Part shown: piece after piece, positions 48,589 through 61,300 of the stretch
Layout: every line of letters starts with the position of its first letter
Position numbering within the stretch: position 1 is the stretch's first letter
Assembly (NCBI RefSeq): GCF_040581485.1
Contig: NC_090128.1
Coordinates: 33,386,931 to 33,450,930, forward strand
Source of the DNA: Linepithema humile
Lineage: Eukaryota; Arthropoda; Insecta; Hymenoptera; Formicidae
Length of the DNA: 64,000 nt
Reading direction: 5' to 3'
Position numbers and translations under genes: made by a program
The notes under the pieces: generated by a model
Database searches by the model: none
The model's input: only the letters and a program-made list of their open reading frames with translations
Told to the model about the DNA's origin: nothing

Positions 48589-50387
48589 AAAAAGTGCCAA
48601 GACAGTTCTACAACTTGTAAAATATCGCGAGATTTTCCAACTTTTCAAGCGTTGTAATTTTTGAAATTAGCAAGAATTAAAAAAAGTTTGAAAAAATATG
48701 GTCTAATTCATTAAAAGCTATTGGAATTAATTTATTTAATTATTAATGTCCATCCATCGCGCAAAATCAAATTTATCGGATTATACTCGTAAATATTTTA
48801 TACCTTATTTATTTTATTTTACTACGAGCTATTAAATAATTCATGTAATAAAAAGCATTTGAATTATATTTTTGTTTTATGTATTATCTTTCGCGAAAAT
48901 GTATTTCAAATAACGATGCAAATATCATATCTAAAGCGATGCGAATCTCATATTTCTTCTCTTCATCGGATGGAATTAAGTCGACATCGCGCCGTTATAA
49001 ATCACGAGCTCGAAACAGTACGCGTTTCACGATAACGAGTTGAAAGATGTAACGAAGTAAATGAGGAATCTTGGCTCTCTTACGAAATTTAATAGCAGCA
49101 AATTGATACTCATTTCCACCAAGTTTCACGAAGCGGCCCTTACACGTACTTGGCAGCAATTTTCAAGGATATTGTCGCCCGTCTCTAGCTACTTCCTCAG
49201 AACTGATCTGCTGTCTTGCGCGCAAGACGAGTAGCGCATTTAGCACCTATGAATTCGCGTAAATGTATATCCCGAGAGAAGTATTTTCAGCGTTGTGCGG
49301 AAAATAAAACAAAGAAAGAATAGAAAATAATGCACCAGTGCTTTCATTATTTCAGCGCGCTATTTGTTTCGTCATAATAATATCGCGCATATTAATTAAT
49401 ATTTCTGTAACTTATAATAAATGAATCAACTTTACTATTTTAGTTGATTTTCGACTCGATCGTCAAAATGATAACTTCCAACAGATACATCTCGAGTGCG
49501 AGCGATTCTTTTTCTGCGAAACTATACAATATCCGCTAATTCATACCGTGCAATTACTGTGGCGCTTTAAAACGAGAGATCCGCGTCGGTTTTTCATAAC
49601 TGTGCTCGAGGGCACGGTAGTAACGAAACGTTATACGTAGAAAATTTCGATAACTTCCTTCACATGATATGCGTGGGCACATGTATCGCGCACGAGGAAC
49701 GTTCCTATGCAAATATTATTTTCCAAAATTCGCTAACTACGCAAGTTCGCCGTTTGTGTAATCGCTTCGACCAAATTGAAGCGATCCGTTTGCATGTAGT
49801 TCCACATGATGAACAGTCAACATTATGACTCGGACGTTGAGTCTACAAATTTATAATACATTGACCGCATTACGAACGCAAATTTATAACAAGCTATTTA
49901 GAGGCAGCGAAATGTAAGCGACATGAGGAAAAAAATATCTCATAATGAATAAAGAAAGAGATGTTCAATATCTTCGTTACGAAAGGGGGGGAAAAAAGTC
50001 ATTTATTCCATTTACGTTCTTTGAGAACGTCTGCTTTCTTTTTACAAAAGAAAGTGCCAAACGATACCGAGACAGGTCCCCTTTCTTTATAAATCTCGGA
50101 AGTACGCAGTAAAAGATTAAACGAACAACTTTTCAGTTTTATTTTCTTCTCGAGTTTCTTCGTCGCCTGACCACTTCTACTTCCAGAATGCCATTTCGAC
50201 GATCAGAGAGCCGATCAATGCAAATTTCATCGAAACAAGATTTGAGCAGTTGAAAAGTCTCTTACAAAAGGACAAGAGAGGAAGATGCGAAGAAGAACGA
50301 ATAAAAGTGGCAGAGGAAATAAGGGAGGGAACGAGATGACGTCCCACGGACTTTTCAAACGGGAAAACCTCCGGGCCGACAGGGATT
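48589..50387. other. Non-coding stretch, mostly AT-rich
   Basis: AT-rich at 48600-48950 and 49280-49450, otherwise mixed. No frame over about 71 codons, no repeat with boundaries, no RNA gene seen. Confidence 0.6.
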
Positions 50388-50451
50388 GTCACGTGACGAC
50401 GAGTTCTCTCATAACGAAGTTTCTTCTACGGTCTGCTACGTGACGCACGTG
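50388..50451. promoter_or_regulatory. Cluster of CACGTG-type (E-box/CLEAR-like) sites
   Basis: GTCACGTGAC (50388-50397) is a perfect 10-bp palindrome and equals the CLEAR-type E-box bound by MITF/TFE-family bHLH-ZIP proteins in animals. About 50 bp on, TACGTGA (50437-50443) and CACGTG (50446-50451) follow. Two E-boxes and a half-related site within 64 bp is suggestive of a regulatory site, but no gene is seen nearby and chance cannot be excluded. Confidence 0.4.
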
Positions 50452-51765
50452 TGATTCCTCAATTCTACCACTATCTACCACTGTGTGATCTCGCCGGGTC
50501 TTTTTTATTCCGCCGACGGCGAGGGGTTGCGGTTAATGGATTTAACGGCTGAGCGGAAAAGCTGGACGAATCCATCGGTGCAAAGTCTTTCCAGTGGCCG
50601 GTGAAGAATGCCTGGGATATAAGAGGGATTTATAAGGCACTGAGGTTGAGGAAAAGAAGAGGATGTTCGCAGAATTCGCCAATGAAGCGAGTTAATTAAG
50701 ACCCTGAGACGTTGCTTCCGAGAGCGCATCGCCGTGACCGAGAACGGTGCTATTTCCTGCAGGCAAGACTCTTTTTTTTTTTCTCGCGAACGAGCATTTC
50801 CCAGATATTTCCAGCAAATGTCGAGATATTTTACAGAAGACTTCATTCCACCCGTTCAAAGCGGCGTTTCCGAGCTTTCGCGAGTTACGGAAGACTTTTG
50901 ACAAAAAAATCAGATACCTACGAAAATTGAGTATCTACAAATAAGGGCGTAAAATAATTACACATTATTAATCAATCTCGCGGTGCAAATTTGCGTTATA
51001 ATTTTATCATTAAAAAATGTGAAAAGATATAATTCTCCAATGAAAAACATTTTACGATATTTACGGTACATTACGGTTTCGTAGCACGTTAATTGGAAAG
51101 CACTGATTCCAGCTCGGGAAAGTCCTTCAGTACACATTTTCGAAGCCCGGTACTTATAAAATACAATTTTAGAAGTCCGGTAATTGCAACTAATTTTAGA
51201 AACTACAGTTTACCGTTTTCCACAAAGTATGTGGGAGTGCATATAATAGTTCGGACGATGGTACTTCCGGATAACGGAAATGGACAAAAAATCGACTAGT
51301 GAAGTACGGAATTGTCTGGCAGTGTTTTCCACGTTGCAGGATCTACGTAGCGCATTTGGTAACATGACGCGCTTATCGTCGCAAAGAGAAAACGCTTGTC
51401 TTTGAGGGCCGGCTCGTCGTTCTCGCGGCGGCTTTGTCAATGCTCTTTGTACGATTTAATGAGCAAGTCCGCTTATCGCGTTCCATCTCTTGATACCAAT
51501 GCTTTTTTCCACCTGGCGCATTTTGTTGCGGACTAAAAGAATAAGTAATTCATTAACGTCATTTGTGTCTCTGCAATTTTGTACTTTAGTACCGTAATCA
51601 ATACGATTAGCGGATACGGTTTGCTAAAAACTTAAATACCTAGTGTTTGAATTGTATTGAATTAAAGATTCTACACATATTACTGCTGTAAAAAGTAAAT
51701 TTAGATATAAAAACGTGAGAACATAAAAAATTATTATCGTAATTTGTTCTCTTTCTCTTTCTCTT

Positions 51766-51770
<5 letters not shown>
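50452..51770. other. Non-coding stretch
   Basis: Mixed composition. A minus-strand frame of 113 codons (50505-50846) overlaps other frames on both strands and has no recognisable domain. No repeats with boundaries were seen until the TC tract. Confidence 0.5.

Positions 51771-51813
<43 letters not shown>
51771..51813. repeat. (TC)n microsatellite
   Basis: Pure (CT)n preceded by TCTTTC variants from about 51748. It creates an Arg-Glu repeat frame on the minus strand that is not a gene. Confidence 0.95.
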
Positions 51814-51816
<3 letters not shown>

Positions 51817-52732
51817 CTTGTTCATAACTTTGATATGCATGATTTAAAGAAAATAACAGCTTATTCGTGAAAAAGCAGATTACTGTAGAATAGCGTGTCT
51901 GTTTTAATCACATCAGCGATTAACTACGTCACACTTAAGGGATTGCACAGGACGAGGTAAAGGACCTCGGTGGAGCTCCACGGCTGGCGAGCACGCGAAA
52001 TGAAAATCAGGGACGCTCAGGGTGCATCTCATTCCCTGATCTACAGTGCTACAAGCTAATGCGCCCTTTGATGCACGAAACTAGCTTTGTCATCGGAAGA
52101 GACGCGGAGGAAATTCGAGACATTCGCCTCGATACTTTGTCTTAATCAACGTCAAATTACTACGGCACAGAATCACGTCGAAAAGTCAGATATATAACAA
52201 TTAACCGACTACTTCCGTCTGGAAGACTAATATTGAAAATGTACTTACATCTGAAATTACGCCTGAAATTACATTTGTAGCAATCTTCATAATAATTATT
52301 ATACTTCTGTTATATTTTGATGATTTTAATTCGCATAATTGCGCAGCCTGTTACATCGATTTTCCTTCGCGTAATTATATTAGAAAGTATCGAGGTGCCA
52401 GTCCGACGTTGAATAACCCCTAGTGAAAATTGTCATTAATCATTAATCTCAGCACTGCGGGAAGTTGCGTTGTGCAAGGAAATAAATATGAATTTAAATA
52501 TATCGAATTGCAGTGTTTGCACAATGTCGCAATTACGATATTGGAATTGAAAAGCCGGATGTAATCTGCAGAATGCCGGTCACTCGGATAATTCGCACAG
52601 ATTTTAGAAATTGAGATATTACATTGTGTAAGGGGAGAGTTATACTTGCATTGTCTCGGTAATGGTTGAAAAAACCGGAAACAATCGCTTTCGAAATTAT
52701 GACGCAATGGCCAATTCGTCATTTATCGCTTT
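51814..52732. other. Non-coding stretch
   Basis: Mixed DNA with a GC-richer part at about 51940-52150. One 100-codon minus-strand frame (52420-52722) is not recognisable. Nothing else was seen. Confidence 0.5.
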
Positions 52733-52780
52733 CTAGAAATACAGCTCGCTAGAAATACAGCTCGCTAGAAATACAGCTTG
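52733..52780. repeat. 16-bp tandem repeat, three copies
   Basis: CTAGAAATACAGCTCG at 52733 and 52749 is followed by CTAGAAATACAGCTTG at 52765. The first two copies are identical and the third has one substitution. This is a small minisatellite. Confidence 0.97.
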
Positions 52781-54519
52781 CAATCGAGGACAAACCGAAA
52801 CGTAACATAGCACATCCGGAATGACCAGAAAAGTCTTTAGATAGTTCTGGAAAGCCATCGTTATTCTGCATATTTATATAATTTCCTATTTTCTCTCTTT
52901 AATAAATAATTCCTCGTATAAAATACATTAAAATATCCCAGAACTCCAGATATTCTTTTAAAAATACATACTCTAATATAGATCCTCTCAAAAATATTGA
53001 GACAAATTATCATCAATATTAATCATTATTTCAATTTTCAACATCATATTTCTTTATTCAACTTCAAAATAGAATTGTATTAATATCTATTTAAAATCAA
53101 TTTAAAAATATATATCTATATTATTTAGTTGTGTCGAAGCTTACTTCGCGAAAGAAATCTTCTTTTTGCTCCCAGCTTGGAAACTATTGATCGACATTTT
53201 TCACAAAGAAAAATAAATCAAATAATCTATCATTAAAAAGATATTCACCATCTTTAAGACATTCATATCACTTACATAATAATTTCTTCGAAATATCAAT
53301 CATCTTTACGATTTAAAAGATACATAAAAATCTAGTTTGTAATGATTTACTGCGATAAGCGAAGAGAAGAAGTCGGGATCATAATTTTTGGCGATGACAA
53401 GACTATATTTTCACTCGTCAAGATAGCGCATCTCGGGCTATAATTGACTGTGAATGCAACTGCAACTGCAGCGAGGCGCTGCAGCTTTATGGAAGAAAGC
53501 TGCTCTACGCTGCGCCGCTCGGACGACGTAATCTCTTTACTCTTTCTTCCCGTATGAATTATGGGGATATTACGACGACGCGGCGCGGAAGGCGAGAAGA
53601 AAGGGGACGCTCGCCCGTGGCGGCGCGAGTTACGCGGAGGTTGTTCATCACCTGCGTGCATGCGCAAGGCGATGTAAAACAAGACGGCGTCTTGTTTGTC
53701 GCAATTTCCGCGCTTTTTCTCCTATCACCGCCGGCGTAATTTCCGCTCGCAGAGACCCCGCGAATGAACGACTGCTGAACGACTGCCGACACAATCGATT
53801 TGAGATTCGCTTACTTGAAACAAGAGCGAAAACGGCGCCGGGAGACAGGCGCGTTTTGAAGATCGCTATCTGGTTAGCGACTCCGTCCGTGAGAACGGAA
53901 GTCTGTGCTACTCGCGACTCGCACGGAAATCTTATTAAAAGATGAAGGAAAAAAAAAAATGCGAGATTGGATTACGTTTATCGTGTACCGGAAGGCGCGC
54001 AGCGCGCGAGGAGCTGCCACATAATCCGACACACGCGGAAACTCTTCTTCGTGAAAATCCCGATTGCTCGCAATGTCTGCGCGATAAAGAGAAAATTGTC
54101 CTTGGTCACACGGAAGCGCCTCCCCGCGCACGGTCCGCGGATATCTTTCGAAAGGAAATAAGTTCCGCGAGACCGCAATATAGATCGCAGATTTATGCGT
54201 GTGCGTAGTAGACGACACCGAGCAGAAACTCGAGTCGTCCGGAGACCCGCAAAACTTTGCTTTTATCTTCGAAAAGTTACCGGTGCGAAGGGGGTGATAA
54301 AGCGCGAGGAAGGGGTCCGACGATAAATTCCACCGGGAGTATCTGGACGTGAACGAAAGGCCGTGTTAAAACGGCGAGAATTATCTTTATATGCATCTAC
54401 ATAAGTATCCTTTTTCTTCAAACAGACATTTGCGGGCGAATATATTATTCAAATTAACTGATAGAAAACTACGCTTTCTTAACTCGTGCATTTAATGCCA
54501 AGAACCAGTTAATAAGACT
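52781..54519. other. Non-coding stretch
   Basis: Strongly AT-rich at 52860-53340, then CpG-rich at about 53480-54330. Overlapping frames of 60-114 codons occur in the CpG-rich part with no recognisable domain. No repeat boundaries were seen. Confidence 0.55.
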
Positions 54520-54546
54520 CATTATGCAAATACAATTTGCATAATG
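54520..54546. promoter_or_regulatory. Inverted pair of POU octamers (ATGCAAAT)
   Basis: CATTATGCAAAT, a three-base spacer ACA, then the exact inverse ATTTGCATAATG. Each arm contains a full ATGCAAAT octamer (54524-54531, and in inverse 54535-54542), the classical site of POU-domain factors. The arrangement would suit two POU proteins side by side. Its use as a site is inferred from the motif alone. Confidence 0.45.
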
Positions 54547-55290
54547 TACAATTTCCTGTTTTTCATAGACTTTTAAGATCAATATTTTAGAAGAGATTTT
54601 TATCGTAAAAAGGCAATTTTTACCCTCCCTTTCCCCCCCAAAAAAACCGAGAAGATTTTTATAGATAAATGCAGTGCAAAATCATAATCCGAATCGGATT
54701 AAATTCTACGCAATAATACAAAACGCCAGGCAATATCGAGAGCTAACCGTAATACCTACCTTATTATGCGCATTTCCCGCTTCAGTTATTATCGAAAGTA
54801 AACTGGTTTCCTCAGAAAAATGGCGCGCGCTGAAATTATTATCGAGCGCAGTGGACGCTTCGCGCCACGGATTATACCGCGTACATGAATAAATCCGCGG
54901 TCCATTGCGGTTTCGCGGTTATCGTTACGACTGGGTAAAAGGCGATTGCGGTGTTCCGAAGAGACGTGCAGAAAATCACGAAAATCCGTGACTGGCAGAG
55001 ACGGCGGATTGGCCAATCGCACGCGACAGAGCGACAAATTGCAGGACGATTAGTCTAATTTCGCGGACGAGCGCGAAATTAAGTTAAAGCGACTTGTGCG
55101 CGACTGCGAAATCGAGTGGCGCCGCGATGAGTCGTTAACCGCGAAGATAATTGCGCGATCCTGCGTGCTGTAATAAGACTTCTGTCGTCCCGGATATCGA
55201 GCATTTACGTAATGACTTTCCTAAGAAAATGTCGTCACAGGCGGCAACATACGTTGCAAAACGTAAAATAAAATCGTACGTATTACAAAC
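54547..55290. other. Non-coding stretch
   Basis: AT-rich at first, then CpG-rich at about 54820-55250. Short overlapping frames only. A run of C followed by A lies at about 54630-54645. Confidence 0.5.
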
Positions 55291-55311
55291 AAAAAAAAAA
55301 AAAAAAAAAAA
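55291..55311. repeat. Poly-A run
   Basis: An uninterrupted A-run of 21 bases after CAAAC. No flanking target duplication was identified, so there is no evidence that it is a retrotransposon tail. Confidence 0.9.
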
Positions 55312-58300
55312 CAGAATCGTTGCATAAGATAAAAGTTTGAGATATCAAAGCATAAGTTTTACATTTTAGAAAAATATGTGAATTATTACAAATATAAAAT
55401 GTAAAAAAGTTTGATTTATATCATTCACGTTATATGTTTATTCCATATAAATTGTTATCTAATATTGAAAAATAAATCCCACAGTTTCAGTTTGCAGAGA
55501 ACCGATAGTAAGCACTTTAGCGAGCCTTCTTCCTACTATGTGGGATTAGAGCGAAGAGTCCGTTAAGGACTTCGAATGCTTCCCGGTGTAAATCCACTCG
55601 AGCGCGATCGACCTTGGCGATCGGCCAGAATACGCGAATGGCTCGCGATATTCCAAGTAATTCCGCTGCGTGTCGACGACGTGGGAACATTTATAAAAGG
55701 ATGTCGATACCAAGTAGGGTTTGATTTCGCGGAAGAATAACTTTAATGCGGGAAATAGAATAGAAATTTAATATTTTGTTGAATCATTTTCAATTCGAGC
55801 TCCGCGTATTACTTCAATCGTAAAATTCGCTTGTGAGCGATTCGCAAGAAAATGTAATCTGCGAATCGGATTAACGTAAAAGACACTGAAATCGAACGGG
55901 ACGTTCTTGTAATTTAACTCTGTTCCGGTCGACGTAGTTCTGAAATGTTTATTTTTGCATGTAGATGCGATATCACGTCGTGACCGCGATATTCCATTAC
56001 ACTAATTCGACGAGAGATATTAACCTGCAAGTAAAGCGGTGCATTGAGATTCTAAAGTTCAACCATAAAGCGCTCGGCGCACGGGAAGAAGCAAAACAAA
56101 ATGCGACTCTCCTCTACAAACTATCAAGCAAAAGAAGAAAAGGAGAAAAAAAACGGGGGGGGGGGGGAAGAAAGAGATTTGCTTTCGTCTCGTCGGTACA
56201 ATCTTTGTGTCTCTGTGGCTGGAGTAAATAATCCGCGGACTCCATCATGCGCACAAGTCGACATCTCGAAAGCAGAGGGAAACTGTTTTATTGCCGGCGA
56301 GGGGAATCGTTTGCGTCCTGCTAAAACTCAAATCTTCCGAATGCGCACAGAGGTAAAGGAAAAGAGAACAGCGGGCGAAATAAAAATGTCATGTGAAGAA
56401 GCATAAAATCGTTACTCCAACAGAAAAAATATACGAAAGTATGATATATAGAACTTTAAGCTTAACAATATGTGAATATTTCTTTTAAATTAAATTTATC
56501 AGCATCAAATTCTTCGTGTATTTTTTCAATAATAATTACATGATCCTCGCAGTTGATAAAACAATTGGATTGCACTGCAAAACATTCCGCAATTTCCTGT
56601 TTTGCATACTCAAATATAATGGCAAATAAGTTATGTTTTAGACACTAAAATATAATTGAATACTAAAAAATAATTGTGGATCGGTTATGCAGCGAGAAGA
56701 AGCAAGGAAGGAGGAAGCGGCGGATAGCTCGTGCCATAGCGGCGAACACACGTTGACCTTTCGACGGCATACTTTCCCAATGGCGACGAAGAAGACCTTC
56801 TCCTCCCTCTCGTGGGCGACCTCTCGCATCCTTTCTCGCATCATCGTCGCGCGGCGCGCATAGTTCAAGATCCGAGCCCTCGCGTTCCGCGATAATTCGC
56901 ACGAACGCTCGAGTGACATTCGAGCGAGGTGTCGCGTGGAATGTTGCGGGGTTTCGCGGATGCGTCAACGCGTGTGGTTTCTCTTCGGTCGTTGCAAAAT
57001 ACGGTTGTGTAATTCGCTGTCAAGGAAGATTGAAGTCGAGATATATAGCGCGTGATAAAGCGGACGAGTTCACCGTAGCCGTCACTTAAAATGCGAACGG
57101 TGTAATTATTGGGAAATTAAAATTCGTAGTTTAAGGCGATACCTTCGAAACGCTTCGGCAACTTTACATAATCCGCGCTGCATACCGCGGTACGATCATT
57201 TCGACAAACGATGCAGACGTGCCGTTTTACGTCACCGGAATTTCATCACAGTTTCAAAGGTCAACGAGTGGCGCGAAGTGAAAAAGCGGCAGCGCAAATA
57301 AGAGAAAATAAGGAAGAGCATCTTAAATTCTGCGACTTTATTCCATTCCATTACCCTGCGCCAAACAAAAATGTTCCTTCGCGTGAGGATTAACATAAAA
57401 ACCTGACATCTCTCCGCGTCCGCCCGTTCTCGCTCTCTTATGCAAAAGCAGCCTTTAAGCAGCCACTACCCCCCTTCAAGACGCGTTGTGCATTCCCGAA
57501 AAGGTACCCGCCGCCACCGGCACCGCAATCGCCGCATAAAATTTCTCGGTACTTTCGTCGTACTACTGAATTTTTATTAGTTCGCGCATTAGCATATTAT
57601 GAGACCGTCGAGTTTTATGAAAACGAGACGCGCGAGCTTTCGCAAATCCGACGATCCGTCGCGCGAGACCGCGTCGAAGCCGACGAGCCAGCCGTTTGTC
57701 GCGAAAATTAGAGTCCTTGTCCCGCCGACAGTTTAACGGTAAAAAAAAAAACTATTGAAAAAAAAGGAGCTCAAAACTAGCGATCGTATTGTGAGCTATA
57801 CGCTCATTTGAAAATTTGTTTCGTACTAGTCGGAAAAGCGCTATGCAATCGAGTTGTAACGCGAGCACGTGATACACAGCCCCCGAACATGGGCAAATAT
57901 TTATTGACTTTCGTGCCAATCGACAATAATCGATATCGAGTATCCCCTCGTTTGACCGGATACACGGTGACCCGATAGTTACGCGTGACGATCGATGGCC
58001 CCGTGAAATTAAGCGGCATCGGTCACGAAGTCACGTACATGCTTCCGACGGGCATTAACTGCGATCGGGCTCGTTATCTTCGATGTTATCGCGTCGCCAG
58101 AGCAAACGTTTACGTTACTGCAAATAGCGAGCTGGTACTACAACGACGACGACTTCAAGTCGGATGTACTCAATCTATCGATCGGCGAGGCATTACAAAC
58201 GAGGAGGGTCGTAGGAATCGAGCAATGAGATCGCTGGCGGTTCTGACACGTGCGTTAAATTCGGTTTTATCATTCGGTTTTATCATTCGTAATCCCGTTA

Positions 58301-61300
58301 TCACACATTGCAATCTGACAACAAAACACGGAATATAATTATATCTAGTTTAATACAGAAGTAATAATAAAGCGTGTACACAATTTCTATATTAACAGCG
58401 ATAATTACCTATTATTCAAATTATCAATTTAATTATTTGCGCAGATTGCTCTTCACAAAATTACAATTGATCAATCGTCGGATGGAATTTGTTCTTCGAA
58501 AATGGGATGAAATGAAATTACAGTTGATAATCTTGCATTGATAATATAGAAAAGCAACATATACTATACATATGTTAATATGAAATGCGTAACTTAATTA
58601 CGTATGTAGAATGGTATTATTGATTTGATAAGGGAATTGCAAATATACGGATCACGTGTAATATTATGCATAATGCAACATTAATCCACAGAGCGGGGAA
58701 TTTTCGGTACGCGTATGATATCAAAATGATTGCAAAATTTAACGTATTACCTGTCAAATCAGCAAATGTTTTTATCTTTCCCCAAAAAAAAAAGAATATT
58801 ATAAATCCTTCAAACGTAATGAGAATTATTTTCTCTCCTCACAAGCGAGCCATTAATTTATTCTAACAAGATAATCGATGAGAAAGACACCATCGACGCG
58901 AGAAAGACCAACCAGGATACTGCGAAACGGCCATGAACGATTGTGCAAGCGAGGAGAAATTATCATGGACACGCGTTCGAAGCGACTGGTCATATTTAAA
59001 TGTCAAACGACATCTCTCTCTTCTTGAACGAGCCTCTCGTGAATTCGCGCCGTTGCCGTTCACAACCGTCCGCGATGAATTCCGCCTAATTATCGTTATT
59101 ATCCAATGATCACCGGAACCGCGAAAGTACCACCGTTGCGCTTTATTAATGGCGGGCATTTCGCGACGCGAATTTCGGAGCTTTCCACGCGGTGCCTGAA
59201 TTTTTTTGTTCCGTACCGCGACACGTTTCACCATGGCGATGCAACGGCCGTGCAATTAGCGAAACCGCAGACATAATCGTCCGGAGAGATTGCCCAATTT
59301 AAATAATGTTTGCCCACCCTGCGTTCTCTTTCATAAGAATAAATAGCAGAAGCGTCCTCCTCTCTTTTGTTCGTTCGCTGCGCCGGAAAAATGTATAATG
59401 AAGCGCGCCTTCGCTTCATGCAAGCAGATCAATCTCCGCAGTCATTGCCAACCATTTTTGAGCAACCGGGGATAATTTATGTTCCAGTTTTACGCGCAAC
59501 AAAACAGTCATTAGTGAGATTGCGATGTTGAGAGCCCTTTTTTTTCTGCAGATAAAGTCTGTGAAAATATCTTGCCGGTGTAAATCTTCCTTTTCAAATT
59601 ATCGATACGTCAAAAACTTTTCTAAACATTTGCCGCGCAAACAATATCCTCGACTTGACCACCGATAAGTGCAAGCAATTTCAACTTTCCCTCATTCTCA
59701 TTTCTAATACGTCAACCGATAACACTACGTACGACTGTAGCTTTCGAAAGAGCCTCTGGATACTACAGGCGTTTATTCTCACGTTTCTCTTACATCTTTC
59801 AAAGACGGAAGACTGCCTGTCTGTATTGTATTTTATGGCGAAATAACATTGCGCGATAAATTATTCGACGTTTCTATATACAGCAGCTAATGAGTACGTA
59901 TCCATAATGAGGCCCAGTGTTCGTTACATCAAACGGTTTGTGTGCGACATGTTTTTAGCCTACGTATGCTCTTATCCTTCTTTCATAACTATCTCTTAGA
60001 GAACTTATTGAACTCGTTGACAGATTCGAAACAACCTCCTTTCCAATTAGATTTCTTTTAGAGGACTTCTTCTCTCGACATCCTCAATGCAGCTTTCCAA
60101 ATTCGTATCTAAAATAGAGTAAACTAGGATTTGGCTACCGAAAAATAATAATCCAATCTTCGCGACGCTGCTGGCTGCGGCATCGCCGAAATGGGACGAT
60201 CGCGATGTCCGCATTCTTTCGCTGCATGCGCATCGCAAAAGTCCTTTGGCGTGTACGAACTCCGTTGCGGAGTTCCACACTCGAGTTCGGACTTTTTGGC
60301 AGATATCCAAAAAGCCTACCCGCGCGCTGTTTTTTCCCCTTCTTTTATCTCTCTTTCTTCCTTCCTTCGTGACATTGAGTGGCTGAATTTATATCCATGA
60401 CGAACGGACGCGTCCCGCTACCGCTGTTTGTTCCGATGCTTCCTTTCACTGTATTTTAGACTTTTTCCGATAGTCCGCGGTCGAGCGAGGAAATTTTTTT
60501 TTCTCCTAATGGGAAAACATCGTGAGAGAAATTACTCCTATCGATTAATCGCGGCTCATGTATATCGTATGTCACGTAAACGCCGGACGCGCGCGGACAA
60601 CTTTGCATTTCAAATGCTCTTACGTGAAACAACCTGAGAAAGCTTAAGCTGTAGTAATGTCGCAAAGCGGCATGAATTTATCTTAGAATATCTCGGTAAT
60701 AAAAAATGTATAAAACATGCACTTTGCGCGTGCTTACGACATTCTGTATACATACATACGTACTGAATTCAATTATAAAACTCATCTGAAAGAAATAAAT
60801 TTTTCAAGTGTCGCAAAATTTGCACTTTACTCTTTCTTTTTTTTTTTTTTTGTCTTTAATATTCTTTTTAATTTTCGTAAAAGATTATGAAATAATTTAT
60901 CTGTACTTCATCTCGGGTAACATTGATTACATTTCTGTGTAAGAACCATACTAGAGAAGAAACGTCTACGAAGATCTTTAATTTAAGGGAGCAATTGACG
61001 TTGCGACCAGTTAAATCACGAAAATAATAAAAAGTACCTGTAAAAACAGTACGGAATAAAGGTACGGAATGGCGGGGACGTTCGGGCGCGTACGTAGCTT
61101 CCATCTGATTATACCGCCTAATTTGAGAAATCTACTTAGGGAATCGAGTAATCTACGTAAAGCACCTCTCGTAATGATCTCGTTTGCCGGTACGAAGAAG
61201 CGGAACTTTCCCGTTCCGAATCGATCGGCGCAGCTGGAAGCGCGATAAAAGTCCGCTATCTGGCATCGCCAGGATGGATTATTTCATAGTTTGATCGCGC

